A stretch of DNA of 60,196 nt from an uncultured bacterium (GCA_913055745.1 CAJXJZ010000007.1:1-60196); one strand, 5' to 3'. Counted from the stretch's first letter, positions 7,594 through 16,004 are shown. Numbers and translations are program-made. Notes: generated from the letters alone by a model not told the origin.

Positions 7594-8881
7594 TTTTTTG
7601 TTCTTCCAGCGGATGCTCTTTGAGAACTTCATTTAACTCTACTCCCACGAGCAACTCAATTTGACAGAGTGTGTGATAGTATTTCTGCAAGAAGTCTGCA
7701 TAACTTATTTTTGCTTCTATCCAGCTATCCCAGAACCTCTCAAGGGTCATAAGGCTTATTTCGCCCATCTGGTAGCGCGTTTTGATTTTATCAAGGTTCT
7801 GCTGGGTGATCGGTAGAATTTCTTCAACAAATAGCTTCCTTTGGCGTTCCCTGAGGGTTAGCGTCTCGTACTGTTGGTATATCTCTGAGCGAAGCTTTTC
7901 GTGGACTCGCTTTAGCTCTAAGGCTGCCTTTTCCTGTTCTGCCCTGGCTGCCTTTATCTCTCCAGTCCTCCGATTAAAAAGGGGAAGAGGGATGGCCAGT
8001 CCAACACCAATAAGGTTATCATTATCCTCCCGGGAACGGGTAAGGGAAAAATTGAAATTGGGAATCATGTGTCCAGCTTTAATCAGCTTTAGTTCTGCCT
8101 CTGATCTTTTTAACTCCATCAAGGCTATTTTCAAATCTGGATTATATTCTTCAGCATATCCCCATAGTTTCTCGGGTTCAACCTTGGTTGGAAATCTTGG
8201 CCAGCCATAGACAATTTCCATACCTTCGGGCAGGGGACTGTTCATCACCCATTCCAATTCTCGTCTTTTGGCAATTATCATTCGTTGTATATCCAAAAGC
8301 TTTTCTTTAGTTTTCAGAACCTCCAGCCTTAGCGTATTTAACGCTACTGATGAAATCTCTCCATGAGTTGCCCGAATGCTAAACCATTGTAAAAGATCTT
8401 GCTCGACTTTTAGTATATTCTGGAGGGATTGAAATTTCATATTCAAAGCGGTCAGGTCAATAAATATCCCTTTGAGCTTTTCGGTTACTACCAATTTCTC
8501 TTTTTGCAATTGAAGTTGAACTTTTAGAAAGTTAAATTCTGCTATCTTCATCCGATAATGTCTTTGCCTTCCTATCTCTATAGGCTGAGACAAAGAGATC
8601 CCAAAATCTGTAAGGCTCTGAGCGCCCTTTCTCCTATGTGTCATTTCACCCGCTATTTCTGGATTGTCCTGCAAGATTCGGGAAGCTGCCTCTCTTTCTC
8701 CTTGTGCCTTCTCAATGTCCTTCTGCAAAATGGCAATCTGTCTATTGTTCTTAAGAGCGATTCGCACTGCGTCAGATAGGGTTAACCTCGGGGAATTCTG
8801 CGCACGAACAACTTGGGGTAAAACAAAAATTATCAAAATGCCTAAAAGGGCAATGTAATATTTTTTGTCAAATATGTTCAT
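7583..8881 (-). CDS. TolC/CzcC-like outer membrane efflux protein
   Basis: Outer-membrane factor of the tripartite pump. The open frame extends up to 9007, but the ATG at 8881 is preferred. It has AGAAAGGG at the right distance and directly begins a signal peptide (KYYIALLGILIIFVLPQVVRA, cleavage after ARAQ-like VRAQ). The mature protein opens with LTLSDAVRIALKNNRQI, the classic OEP repeat start, and a second repeat begins at EKLWGYAEEYNPDLKIALMELKRSEAEL. Long alpha-helical, Gln/Glu/Lys-rich segments follow, and a PLFNRRTGEI turn is seen as in CusC/CzcC proteins. It is first in the operon, expressed from the promoter block at 9053-9111. Confidence 0.9.
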   Translation of the reverse strand: MNIFDKKYYIALLGILIIFVLPQVVRAQNSPRLTLSDAVRIALKNNRQIAILQKDIEKAQGEREAASRILQDNPEIAGEMTHRRKGAQSLTDFGISLSQPIEIGRQRHYRMKIAEFNFLKVQLQLQKEKLVVTEKLKGIFIDLTALNMKFQSLQNILKVEQDLLQWFSIRATHGEISSVALNTLRLEVLKTKEKLLDIQRMIIAKRRELEWVMNSPLPEGMEIVYGWPRFPTKVEPEKLWGYAEEYNPDLKIALMELKRSEAELKLIKAGHMIPNFNFSLTRSREDNDNLIGVGLAIPLPLFNRRTGEIKAARAEQEKAALELKRVHEKLRSEIYQQYETLTLRERQRKLFVEEILPITQQNLDKIKTRYQMGEISLMTLERFWDSWIEAKISYADFLQKYYHTLCQIELLVGVELNEVLKEHPLEEQKNEE

Positions 8882-9081
8882 AGAAACCCTTTCTCTGAAA
8901 TCTACCGACTGTAGCATTTGTGTTAAAAGTCCCGAAATTTCGCATAATTCCGGTATAAGCGAGTTCAAGTTCGTATATACACCCCATTTTACTATTATAT
9001 TCAACACACCCTCTTGACATATTCTTTATATCCACTCTTCCAATCCTTTCTAACCCAACCGATTTTTCTTTCATAGAATAA
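8882..9081 (-). other. Long 5' leader of the efflux operon
   Basis: About 190-200 nt separate the -10 box (9082-9087) from the chosen TolC start at 8881. This is unusual here, where many transcripts appear to have no leader. An open frame (8868-9113) crosses it but has no ribosome site and no protein-like composition. A leader this long could hold a regulatory structure, but I see no defined riboswitch fold. Confidence 0.35.
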
Positions 9082-9111
9082 ACATACAGGTGAAAATTAG
9101 AACAGTCAAAC
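9053..9111 (-). promoter_or_regulatory. Promoter block 2 (59-bp repeat), efflux operon
   Basis: On the minus strand: TTGACT (9110-9105), 17-nt spacer, TATGTT (9087-9082). It matches block 1 at 2982-3040 over 59 bp, with the few differences mainly between -10 and the conserved CGGTTGGGTT leader. It lies 15 bases past the end of the hydrolase gene at 9126. Confidence 0.65.
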
Positions 9112-9125
9112 ATTACAATTATCCA

Positions 9126-9743
9126 TTAAATCTTTAACCTTTCAACACTAACAGGCCTTCCATGGGCAGGGTAAAAGGTTCCAACGCCCATATCTATGAG
9201 TTTTTTAATACTCTCTTTGACCTTTTTAATATCATGTGCAAATATGGGAAGATGCGAAGAGGGTCTCCATGAAAGGTTCATTATAAGGTCTCCGCAGAAA
9301 GCGACATCCTCATATATGACACTTATTGACCCTGGGGTATGGCCAGGTGTATGAACGACAAGAAGGCCTGCTATTTCTCTATAATCTGATATAACGATGT
9401 CTGGCTCTACTGGCGGAAAATCAAAAGACTTTAGAAAAGAAAAACGCATTATGTTTTTGCCTATGGTCCCAACCCCTGGTGGAGGTGGTGTGCTGCCATT
9501 TAAAAGCCAATCCTTTTCATTTTCATGTACGACTATCAAACTCCCCCTTTCCTTAAGATAAATGGCATTTCCAGAGTGATCAAAATGTGTATGTGTGAGT
9601 ATGACAAAATCAATATCGTATTTAATCTTCTTTAGAAAATGCTCTTTTGTTATCGGATATCCTGTGTCTATGAGGATATTCTTGCCTTTGGAATTTATAA
9701 TGAATATATTGGTAAAGAGTATTCTTATGCGGTTAATCTTCAT
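9126..9743 (-). CDS. Metallo-beta-lactamase-fold hydrolase
   Basis: A 205-residue single-domain cytosolic MBL-fold enzyme. The metal ligands are all visible: THTHFDHSG (about residues 50-58), HTPGHTPGS (about 132-140), CGD (about 149-151) and the final PAHG (about 192-195), giving the usual dinuclear zinc or iron site. The overall pattern, with HTPGHTPGS, resembles glyoxalase-II-like hydrolases, but the substrate cannot be deduced. The start codon at 9743 lies inside the last codons of uvrC (11-nt overlap), so it is translated as the third gene of the 11929-9126 operon. Confidence 0.85.
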   Translation of the reverse strand: MKINRIRILFTNIFIINSKGKNILIDTGYPITKEHFLKKIKYDIDFVILTHTHFDHSGNAIYLKERGSLIVVHENEKDWLLNGSTPPPPGVGTIGKNIMRFSFLKSFDFPPVEPDIVISDYREIAGLLVVHTPGHTPGSISVIYEDVAFCGDLIMNLSWRPSSHLPIFAHDIKKVKESIKKLIDMGVGTFYPAHGRPVSVERLKI

Positions 9744-11481
9744 GAAGGAAATTATAGAGTTTTTCAGCGAGTTTTGGGCCTATACCAGGCACTTTCACAA
9801 GTTCATCCACTGTGGCATCCCGAAGTTTCTTTAAACTTCCAAAATAGAATAAAAGTGCCTTCTTCCTCTTCTCTCCAATATCTGGAATGTAATCTAAAAA
9901 ATCCTTAAAGGACTCACGGCCTCTCAAGTTTCTGTGGTATGTGATGGCAAATCTATGCGCCTCATCCCTTATTCTTTTGAAGAGCTTTAGGGAGAAACTC
10001 CTTTGAGGAAGCATAATATGTCCACCATCTTCAATATAAAAATCATCAAAACGCTTTGCAAATGCCACAAATAGGACATTTTTTAAACCAAGTTCAAACT
10101 TTGCCTTCAATGCTGCCTTAAGTTGTAAAAGCCCACCATCAAGGATGTACATATCTGGCAACCCGCTGCCTTCTGAAAGCGCTCTTTTGAACCTTCTTAA
10201 TGTTGTCTCATAAATCATAGCAAAGTCATCCTTGCCAGGCGTTTTTATTCTGTATCTTCTATACTCACTCTTCTTTGGTCTTCCTTTTTCAAAAACGACC
10301 AGGGATGCCACCCTAAATGCTCCAAAGAGTTGGGATGCATCTACACACTCTATCCTCTCTGGCACATGTGAAAGACCAAAGATCTCTTTAATCTCCAAAA
10401 GTGCTGGGTGGACCTTATGTCTTTTTTTCTCCTCATTTAAGGCAACCTCTTCGGCATTCTCCATGGCTATGTCCAAAAGTTTTTTAAATTCCTTAGAAGG
10501 TATCTCAATACTCACACCAAGGGTCTCTTCAAGTGCCTTTTTGTCTTCTGGCAAGACAGGGACAAGTATTTTCTCTGAAGTGGTAGCAAGAGAGGTATAA
10601 AACTGGGATAAAAATGCAAAAAGTGCGTCTTTTGTGGGTGTATTGGGCGAATGCTCCATTTTATAGTATGCTGTCTGCACGACTTTTCCATCTCTGTAAA
10701 AAATGATATAAAAATATGTCCTATCCTTTACCCCGCGCATGCCTATTATATCAATGGAGCCTTCTTTAAGGCTGGATATGTAAAAATGGTATTTAAGTTC
10801 ATGTAATGATGTAATTTTGTCCCTTAATGAGGCTGCATATTCAAAATTTAGATCTTCTGCTGCCTTTTTCATCTCCTTTTCAAGGTATTCCACAGCCTTA
10901 TTTATATTGCCTTTTAATACCTGTCTAATGCCATCAACATTCTTCTTGTATTCTTCTGGGTCTACAAGGCCCTGTACGCACGGAGCAGGACAAAGACCCA
11001 TATGGTACTCAATACAGGGTTTTATTGCTCTTTTTGATGGTAGTTTATACTTACAGTTTCTTACAGGGAAGATCTCTCTTAATATCTTTAGTGATTTTCT
11101 TATGCTGCTTGCACTCATATATGGCCCAAAAATCTCTGCATCCTTAAGCGTCAGGTTTCTTGTCAAAAATATAACAGGATACATCTCGTTTTGTGTTATT
11201 GCTATGTATGGGTATTTTTTGTCATCAGTAAGACGAATATTGTACCTCGGCTTATATTGTTTTATAAGATTTGCCTCTAAGAGTAAAGATTCTGACTCTG
11301 TTTTTGTTAAGATATACTCCAGTTTTTCTGCCTTTTTTACAAATGCAGTTTTGTTTAAAAGGTGTGTTTTTACGCGGTTTTTGAGGTTTTTAGCCTTGCC
11401 AACATACAAAACCTCTGTTTTTGACTTAAAGATGTAAACGCCTGGTCTTTCTGGTATGTCATTTATGTTGAGTTTAAGCAT
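9733..11481 (-). CDS. uvrC: Excinuclease ABC subunit C
   Basis: The 582-residue nuclease of nucleotide excision repair, which makes both incisions around a lesion marked by UvrA-UvrB. The GIY-YIG domain is at residues 10-90 (GVYIF and VLYVGKAKNLKNRV). A Cys cluster follows, then the UVR motif that binds UvrB (about 205-240, EMKKAAEDLNFEYAASLRD). The RNase H-like C-terminal nuclease domain is at about 375-510 (ECVDASQLFGAF, MYILDGG), and two helix-hairpin-helix motifs close the protein (IPDIGEKRKKALL, VPGIGPKLAEKLY). Length is within the family range. It overlaps the gene upstream by 8 nt and the hydrolase downstream by 11 nt. Confidence 0.96.
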   Translation of the reverse strand: MLKLNINDIPERPGVYIFKSKTEVLYVGKAKNLKNRVKTHLLNKTAFVKKAEKLEYILTKTESESLLLEANLIKQYKPRYNIRLTDDKKYPYIAITQNEMYPVIFLTRNLTLKDAEIFGPYMSASSIRKSLKILREIFPVRNCKYKLPSKRAIKPCIEYHMGLCPAPCVQGLVDPEEYKKNVDGIRQVLKGNINKAVEYLEKEMKKAAEDLNFEYAASLRDKITSLHELKYHFYISSLKEGSIDIIGMRGVKDRTYFYIIFYRDGKVVQTAYYKMEHSPNTPTKDALFAFLSQFYTSLATTSEKILVPVLPEDKKALEETLGVSIEIPSKEFKKLLDIAMENAEEVALNEEKKRHKVHPALLEIKEIFGLSHVPERIECVDASQLFGAFRVASLVVFEKGRPKKSEYRRYRIKTPGKDDFAMIYETTLRRFKRALSEGSGLPDMYILDGGLLQLKAALKAKFELGLKNVLFVAFAKRFDDFYIEDGGHIMLPQRSFSLKLFKRIRDEAHRFAITYHRNLRGRESFKDFLDYIPDIGEKRKKALLFYFGSLKKLRDATVDELVKVPGIGPKLAEKLYNFLHED

Positions 11482-11929
11482 TTAAAAGGAGTGCCTCTTT
11501 GAATCTGTCAAGGTCCTGTTCGTTGAATACCTCTTTGGCAAGGTGTCTATATGTATCAGGAAGAAGAAAAGAGAAAACGGTTTTATTAAGTTTTTTAGCA
11601 ATGGCAAGTTCAATGAGCGTCCCATCGCTAAGTCCGACGGATACTACTATATTTCCTGAAGATACCACCAAAAAGTTCCTAAGTTCATTCATATGCGTTG
11701 GAATCTTTATATCCACACAGGGATTTGCGTCATCAAAATCGCCTGGTAGAATGCCAACGGTAATGCCGCCTTTATTCTTTGCTCCGCATGACGCTTGCTC
11801 CATCACGCCACCTCTGCCACCGCAAATCAAAACAAAACCGAGATCTCCTATGATTTCGCCTATTTTATAAGCCAATCTTCCCACTTTTTCTGAGGGATTT
11901 GATGGGCCAATAACACTTATCTGTTTCAT
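11474..11929 (-). CDS. TIGR00725-type LOG-like Rossmann protein
   Basis: A 151-residue Rossmann-fold protein: KQISVIGPSNPSEK opens the nucleotide-binding fold, FVLICGGRGGVMEQASCGAKNKGG (split glycine-rich loop with Glu) follows near residue 35, and VGILPGDFDD after that. This pattern fits the TIGR00725 family, related to cytokinin-riboside 5'-monophosphate phosphoribohydrolases (LOG) and to DprA folds, but shorter. Its substrate is unknown; a nucleoside 5'-monophosphate is a reasonable guess. The gene begins 8 nt after a TAAAAT box and has no ribosome site, so its message should be leaderless. It leads the operon with uvrC and the MBL hydrolase. Confidence 0.8.
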   Translation of the reverse strand: MKQISVIGPSNPSEKVGRLAYKIGEIIGDLGFVLICGGRGGVMEQASCGAKNKGGITVGILPGDFDDANPCVDIKIPTHMNELRNFLVVSSGNIVVSVGLSDGTLIELAIAKKLNKTVFSFLLPDTYRHLAKEVFNEQDLDRFKEALLLNA

Positions 11930-11937
11930 GTTTTCTT

Positions 11938-11966
11938 ATTTTAAAACAGGTTCTATGCTTATTCAA
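11938..11966 (-). promoter_or_regulatory. Leaderless promoter of the LOG-like/uvrC operon
   Basis: Minus strand: TTGAAT (11966-11961), 17-nt spacer, TAAAAT (11943-11938), then 8 nt to the ATG at 11929. A start 6-8 nt after the -10 puts transcription initiation at the start codon. Confidence 0.75.
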
Positions 11967-11979
11967 AGTATTATAAATC

Positions 11980-12008
11980 TTGACTTTTTGTGAGGACTTG
12001 ATTATAAT
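11980..12008 (+). promoter_or_regulatory. Leaderless promoter of the PQQ-propeller gene
   Basis: TTGACT (11980-11985), 17-nt spacer, TATAAT (12003-12008), then only GTTGGT before the ATG at 12015. No Shine-Dalgarno can fit. It is divergent from, and 13 nt away from, the promoter at 11938-11966. Confidence 0.85.
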
Positions 12009-12014
12009 GTTGGT

Positions 12015-14105
12015 ATGGAACAATTGAATACCTTCAATAGAATACAGAGACTTTTAAAAGAGAAGGAAAAGTATATCAAAAGTCTTCAAAACCTTGACCT
12101 TTTGAAAGAGAAAGGGGAAATAACATTAAGGCAATACGAGGAATTGGCAAAAGATTATTCAAGAAAACTGCAGGGTATTGATGAAGGCCTTGATACACTA
12201 AAAAAAGGGCTCAAAGAGGAAATCGCAAAACTTAGGGATGCCAAAGAACAATTAGATGAACAAATACGAAAAACAGAGATTGGTGCTCTTATTGGAGAGA
12301 TACCACCACAAAAAGCAAAAAATCAGATAGCAAGACTTAAAAGAAAAATAGATAGCATTGATAAAAAAATACATCTTTATGAATCAGCCGTCCATTCAAA
12401 TTTATACAGTGAATTTCAGGCGAAACTTGAACAGAAAGCACATAAAAGTGCTGGAAAGTCTATAAAGACATTAAAGAGCCTCAAGGAGATTCTCGAAGAA
12501 AAAGAAAAACAGGATAACAATTTAAAAAATCTTGAAGAGCTTTACAAAAAAGAAGAGGTGAATAAAAAGGAATATGAAACTCTTAAAAGAGAATACCTTT
12601 TGAAGTTGGAGGAGATCATTGATCAGATAGAAAGCATAAGGCGGGAGATAGAACTCTATATAGGTGAAATAAAAGTTGAAAAAGAGCATTTAGAAAATGC
12701 AATTGAAGAGGTGGAAGTTAGAATAAAGGTGGGAGAAATTGACGAAAAAGAAGGAAAGGATACAATTGAGCAGAATATAAAACAGATAAAGAAACTTGAC
12801 CAGCACATCTTCAAACTAATGAAAATAATGCGTGCGAACTCTCCATCTCAACTTGAAAAGATTATAGAAGAAGAAAAAGGAGAAGGGAAAGAGCAAAAAA
12901 CTGAGGTAAAATATCATCCACGAAAAAAGAGATTTAAAATAAGTTATGCCACCTTTGGCATATTAATCATTGTACTTATCGGATATCTTTTTAAAGATCA
13001 CCTACCTTTATTGAACACAGAAAGTAAAATCATCGCAGAAAATACACTATCTTTTAAGCCCTACCTTATGTATCTTGAGAATTCTCAACACACAATTGAT
13101 ACGATACCCATTTCCCCTTATGAATATGTCATAAGCACTATAAAATCCACTGGCGAGAGGCTCATGTTGCCCCTTAGTATTAAAGATAAACTTCTCTTTT
13201 TGGATGAAAAAGGACATCTTTATCTATCCACTCAGAAACTGGACTCTATTACACTTATAGACTCCATTAATTCTTTTGTTGACTGTGACCCAGTTTATAT
13301 AGGCCCTTATGTAATTTTTAGTGACCTTGATGGAAATGTCTTTGTATTTAACTCAAATAACCTTAAATTAAAAAACCGAATAAGGGTAGAAGGTCCTATT
13401 ACTGCACAACCTGTAAGTGAAAACGGTATTTTGTATATATTTACTGAGACGGGTAACCTCTACTCATACAATGTAGCAAAAGATTCCATACTCTGGAATG
13501 TAAAATTGGAGAACGGAGGAAGAGCAACTCCAATTATCTCTGGAAAGTACTTATATGTTTTAAACGCAAAAGGAACATTGTACAAATTTGACAAAGAAAG
13601 AGGGATAAAGGAAAAAGAGGTTAATCTTGATGAACCTTGTGAATCTTCACCCATTGCATATAAGGGAAAAATATTCATCGGCACACTTAAAGGAAGTCTT
13701 TATGCAATAACCATGGATTCTCTTAAAACCTTCTACAAAATCAACATTAACTCGCCCATTAAGACTTCGCCTGCGGCATCAAAAGGCGCTGTCATAGTAG
13801 GAGATCTGGGTGGAACTTGTTATGCTTATTCTACACTGGATACCACCCTTTTGTGGATGTATAATACAAAAGGTCCAAATATATTGGGTATTTCTATATA
13901 CGATAGCGTGGTTCTTGTAGCCAATACAGAGAAAATCATAGCATTAAATCTCTACACAACAGGCACTGTTGCAGAGACATTATGGGAAAGAAAAATACAG
14001 AATGGTGTGGTAGCAAAGCCACCATTTGTTTACAAAGGCAATATATATCTTCTAACAGCCGATGGTAAGATCATCCTCCTTACGGCAAAGAAAGATCTTT
14101 CTTGA
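12015..14105 (+). CDS. Coiled-coil membrane protein with C-terminal PQQ-like beta-propeller
   Basis: A 696-residue protein in three parts. Residues 1-300 are almost entirely Lys/Glu-rich coiled coil, in two similar halves that each contain a variant of LKEKEKYIKSLQNLDLL ... YEELAKDYSRKL and of EIGALIGEIPPQKAKNQI, suggesting an internal duplication. A single membrane helix follows at about 309-327 (ISYATFGILIIVLIGYLF). The rest forms repeated beta-propeller blades of PQQ type (LLFLDEKGHLYLS, YVIFSDLDGNVFVF, LYVLNAKGTLYKFD, IFIGTLKGSLYAI). Topology would put the coiled coil in the cytoplasm and the propeller outside, resembling a signal-linking or BamB-like scaffold. The function is not known. 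It is transcribed with the BamD-like gene, which has its own promoter as well. Confidence 0.75.
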   Translation: MEQLNTFNRIQRLLKEKEKYIKSLQNLDLLKEKGEITLRQYEELAKDYSRKLQGIDEGLDTLKKGLKEEIAKLRDAKEQLDEQIRKTEIGALIGEIPPQKAKNQIARLKRKIDSIDKKIHLYESAVHSNLYSEFQAKLEQKAHKSAGKSIKTLKSLKEILEEKEKQDNNLKNLEELYKKEEVNKKEYETLKREYLLKLEEIIDQIESIRREIELYIGEIKVEKEHLENAIEEVEVRIKVGEIDEKEGKDTIEQNIKQIKKLDQHIFKLMKIMRANSPSQLEKIIEEEKGEGKEQKTEVKYHPRKKRFKISYATFGILIIVLIGYLFKDHLPLLNTESKIIAENTLSFKPYLMYLENSQHTIDTIPISPYEYVISTIKSTGERLMLPLSIKDKLLFLDEKGHLYLSTQKLDSITLIDSINSFVDCDPVYIGPYVIFSDLDGNVFVFNSNNLKLKNRIRVEGPITAQPVSENGILYIFTETGNLYSYNVAKDSILWNVKLENGGRATPIISGKYLYVLNAKGTLYKFDKERGIKEKEVNLDEPCESSPIAYKGKIFIGTLKGSLYAITMDSLKTFYKININSPIKTSPAASKGAVIVGDLGGTCYAYSTLDTTLLWMYNTKGPNILGISIYDSVVLVANTEKIIALNLYTTGTVAETLWERKIQNGVVAKPPFVYKGNIYLLTADGKIILLTAKKDLS

Positions 14106-14108
14106 GTT

Positions 14109-14136
14109 TTGATATGCCGATATTCTACGGTATAAT
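14109..14136 (+). promoter_or_regulatory. Leaderless promoter of the BamD-like gene
   Basis: TTGATA (14109-14114), 16-nt spacer, TATAAT (14131-14136), 7 nt, then ATG at 14144. It lies immediately after the stop codon of the upstream gene. Confidence 0.8.
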
Positions 14137-14143
14137 AACATAC

Positions 14144-14866
14144 ATGCGAAAGATAACCTATTTGTTTTTTGCCGTTGTTCTCTTTTCAGGTTGCACAGGA
14201 ACGATAAAAAAAGAAAGTAAAGAAGATAAGATACATAAAATTGAAACCTACTATGAAAATGGCAAATATCAAAAGGTCCTTGATGCGCTAAAAGACCAGA
14301 TTTCCTACTATATCTACACAAAGTATGGAGACGATGCAGAATACTATCTTGCAATGAGTTATTTTCATTTAAAAGACTATGATGATGCTATACCTGAGTT
14401 TGAGTTCCTTATAAACACCTATCCCAATAGTCCATATAGGGAAAAATCTTACTATTTCCTTGCTCTATCTCATTATAAAAACTCACCACGCATAGAAAGG
14501 GATCAGGATGAACTTAAGAAGGCACTTCAGGTAATAAGGGATTTTGAAACCGAATATCCATCCTCTCCCCTTAAAAAGGATTTTGAAAAACTGAAAAAAG
14601 ACATCATAAACAAACTCAGTTTGAAGATGATAGATATAATAAAAACCTATTATAACCTTGAAAAGTACACATCAAGCCTTTTATACATAAACCTTTTACG
14701 AAAAGAGTATCCTAATACTGAGGGTGAAAATCTTTCCTATCTTTTTGAAGGTTTAATAAGAAAAGAAGAGGGCATGGATTACACGGATATACTAAGCAAA
14801 CTGAATACCAAAGCAATACCCAAGAGGTATAAAAAATATTATAAAAAACTTTTAAGAGAGAAGTGA
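14144..14866 (+). CDS. BamD/YfiO-like outer membrane assembly lipoprotein
   Basis: A 240-residue lipoprotein. An in-frame start at 14102 is possible, but the ATG at 14144 begins a clean lipoprotein signal (MRKITYLFFAVVLFSGC) and lies 7 nt after a consensus -10, so I use it. TPR-type repeats follow: IETYYENGKYQKVLDAL, YYLAMSYFHLKDYDDAIPEFEFLINTYPNS, and YYFLALSHYKN, with the YP/NS turns typical of BamD, the lipoprotein that works with BamA to insert outer-membrane barrels. It overlaps nadD by 4 nt (GTGA junction). An alternative is a general TPR lipoprotein such as CpoB, but length and the first repeat fit BamD better. Confidence 0.8.
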   Translation: MRKITYLFFAVVLFSGCTGTIKKESKEDKIHKIETYYENGKYQKVLDALKDQISYYIYTKYGDDAEYYLAMSYFHLKDYDDAIPEFEFLINTYPNSPYREKSYYFLALSHYKNSPRIERDQDELKKALQVIRDFETEYPSSPLKKDFEKLKKDIINKLSLKMIDIIKTYYNLEKYTSSLLYINLLRKEYPNTEGENLSYLFEGLIRKEEGMDYTDILSKLNTKAIPKRYKKYYKKLLREK

Positions 14867-15429
14867 AGATTGGTGTTTTCGGAGGAAGGTTTGACCCTGT
14901 TCATATAGGTCATCTCATTCTTGCTCAAGATGTTTTAGAACACGCAAAACTTGATAAAATACTTTTTCTTTTATCCTACTCTCCTCCGCATAAAAATGTT
15001 ATTCTCTCTTATGAAAACAGGTTAAAACTCTTGGATGCTGCATTGGAAAAAGAGGTCTTTTTTGAAACTTGCACCATAGAAAAGACCCTCAATCTCAAAA
15101 AGGCTTATACAGCCATAGTCCTTGAAGAACTCTCAAAAAAAATGCCTCATGATGAATTGTACTTTATCATGGGTGAAGACCAGTTTATGAATCTTTCTTC
15201 ATGGTATATGCCCCATAAGATATTTGAATTTGCCCGTGTTATTGTATTAAAAAGATATAAGGGAAAAATGCAATCAGATTTTTCAGACGATGTACTCTAT
15301 GTAAATAGGCGCATTATTGAGATATCATCCACAGAAATTAGAGAGAGGATAAAAAAAGGATTACAGATTACATACCTTGTCCCTCAAAAAGTAGAAGAGA
15401 TAATTAAAAGGGAAGGATTTTATAAATAA
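14863..15429 (+). CDS. nadD: Nicotinate-nucleotide adenylyltransferase
   Basis: The 188-residue enzyme that joins nicotinate mononucleotide and ATP to make deamido-NAD, the penultimate step of NAD synthesis. Motifs: GVFGGRFDPVHIGHL at residues 4-18 with the nucleotidyltransferase HxGH, the substrate loop YSPPHKN near 40, FIMGEDQFMNL near 100 and ISSTEIRERI near 155, all standard for NadD. The start is GTG at 14863, overlapping the TGA of the BamD-like gene. In many bacteria nadD follows obg and precedes rsfS; that context is absent here. Confidence 0.93.
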   Translation: MKIGVFGGRFDPVHIGHLILAQDVLEHAKLDKILFLLSYSPPHKNVILSYENRLKLLDAALEKEVFFETCTIEKTLNLKKAYTAIVLEELSKKMPHDELYFIMGEDQFMNLSSWYMPHKIFEFARVIVLKRYKGKMQSDFSDDVLYVNRRIIEISSTEIRERIKKGLQITYLVPQKVEEIIKREGFYK

Positions 15430-15432
15430 AAA

Positions 15433-15451
15433 GGGCGGCACCCTGCCGCCC
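15433..15451 (-). terminator. Rho-independent terminator between convergent genes
   Basis: GGGCGGCA / TGCCGCCC perfect 8-bp stem with a 3-nt loop. On the minus strand it is followed by TTTTTATTTATA, so it mainly terminates the Spy-like gene ending at 15461. It may also slow plus-strand transcription leaving nadD. Confidence 0.9.
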
Positions 15452-15460
15452 CTATGTCCG

Positions 15461-15931
15461 TTATCTTGGCATTTTTCTACATGGTCTTTCTTTAAGTCCA
15501 CGCATTCTTCCCTCTGCTCTATTACGCATAACCTCTTTTAACTTATCTATTTGCTCTGGTGTAAGGATGCTCCGAAGAGTTGTATATTCCTTAACTTTTG
15601 CAATTTCTATATCAGCCATTATAGAGTGCTTTGCCCTTATCAGGTCTTCTACACGCTTCATATCTGGCGCATCCTTGGACAATTCCTCTCTCAAATCAAC
15701 CTCTTTGAGTTCCAGTTTGCTTTTTAGGTTTACAATCTCCTTATCCGTACTAAACTTGACATCCCTTATCTTTCCCAACTGTTCCTCTGATAGTCCAACC
15801 TCTTTTTGGAGTGTGGCATCTTCCACAAGTGCGTTTACAGTCCTCTCCATCCATATAGCCCTGAGCATTTTCCCACCAGGGTGATATGAGCCCATGGATA
15901 GCATCATTGTTATAATTAGTGCGTTAAACAT
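15461..15931 (-). CDS. Spy/CpxP-like periplasmic LTxxQ protein
   Basis: A 156-residue, mostly helical protein with a short hydrophobic N-terminus (FNALIITMMLSMGS), suggesting export. It contains LQKEVGLSEEQLGKIRD near residue 41 and LRSILTPEQIDKLKEVM near residue 123, the paired LTxxQ-type motifs of Spy, CpxP and CnrX-like periplasmic chaperones or metal sensors. Between them lies an amphipathic helix rich in Lys and Glu, and the C-terminus is strongly basic (MRGLKERPCRKMPR). The AGGAGGTGC ribosome site fixes the start. It is monocistronic with its own terminator and divergent from the ThiD-like gene. Its role may be envelope stress, by analogy. Confidence 0.7.
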   Translation of the reverse strand: MFNALIITMMLSMGSYHPGGKMLRAIWMERTVNALVEDATLQKEVGLSEEQLGKIRDVKFSTDKEIVNLKSKLELKEVDLREELSKDAPDMKRVEDLIRAKHSIMADIEIAKVKEYTTLRSILTPEQIDKLKEVMRNRAEGRMRGLKERPCRKMPR

Positions 15932-15970
15932 GTTGCACCTCCTTTTTTACATCTTTTTAGACACAGGTTT

Positions 15971-15998
15971 TTGAGGTTTTGTTCCATCGGGTTATCAT
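15971..15998 (+). promoter_or_regulatory. Leaderless promoter of the ThiD-like gene
   Basis: TTGAGG (15971-15976), 16-nt spacer, TATCAT (15993-15998), 6 nt, then ATG at 16005. Confidence 0.65.
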
Positions 15999-16004
15999 TA
16001 GGTT

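Noticed and set aside
2982-9111. The 59-bp direct repeats as the ends of an insertion sequence or attachment sites
   Set aside because: No transposase or integrase lies between them, and both copies read as functional promoters for the adjacent genes; a promoter duplication is simpler.
8868-9113. 81-codon minus-strand ORF across the efflux leader
   Set aside because: No ribosome site, starts upstream of the -35 box of its own promoter, and composition is not protein-like; the TolC start at 8881 explains the region.
10817-11437. 206-codon ORF antisense to uvrC
   Set aside because: Shadow of the strongly supported uvrC frame; low-complexity Phe/Ser/Leu composition typical of antisense frames.
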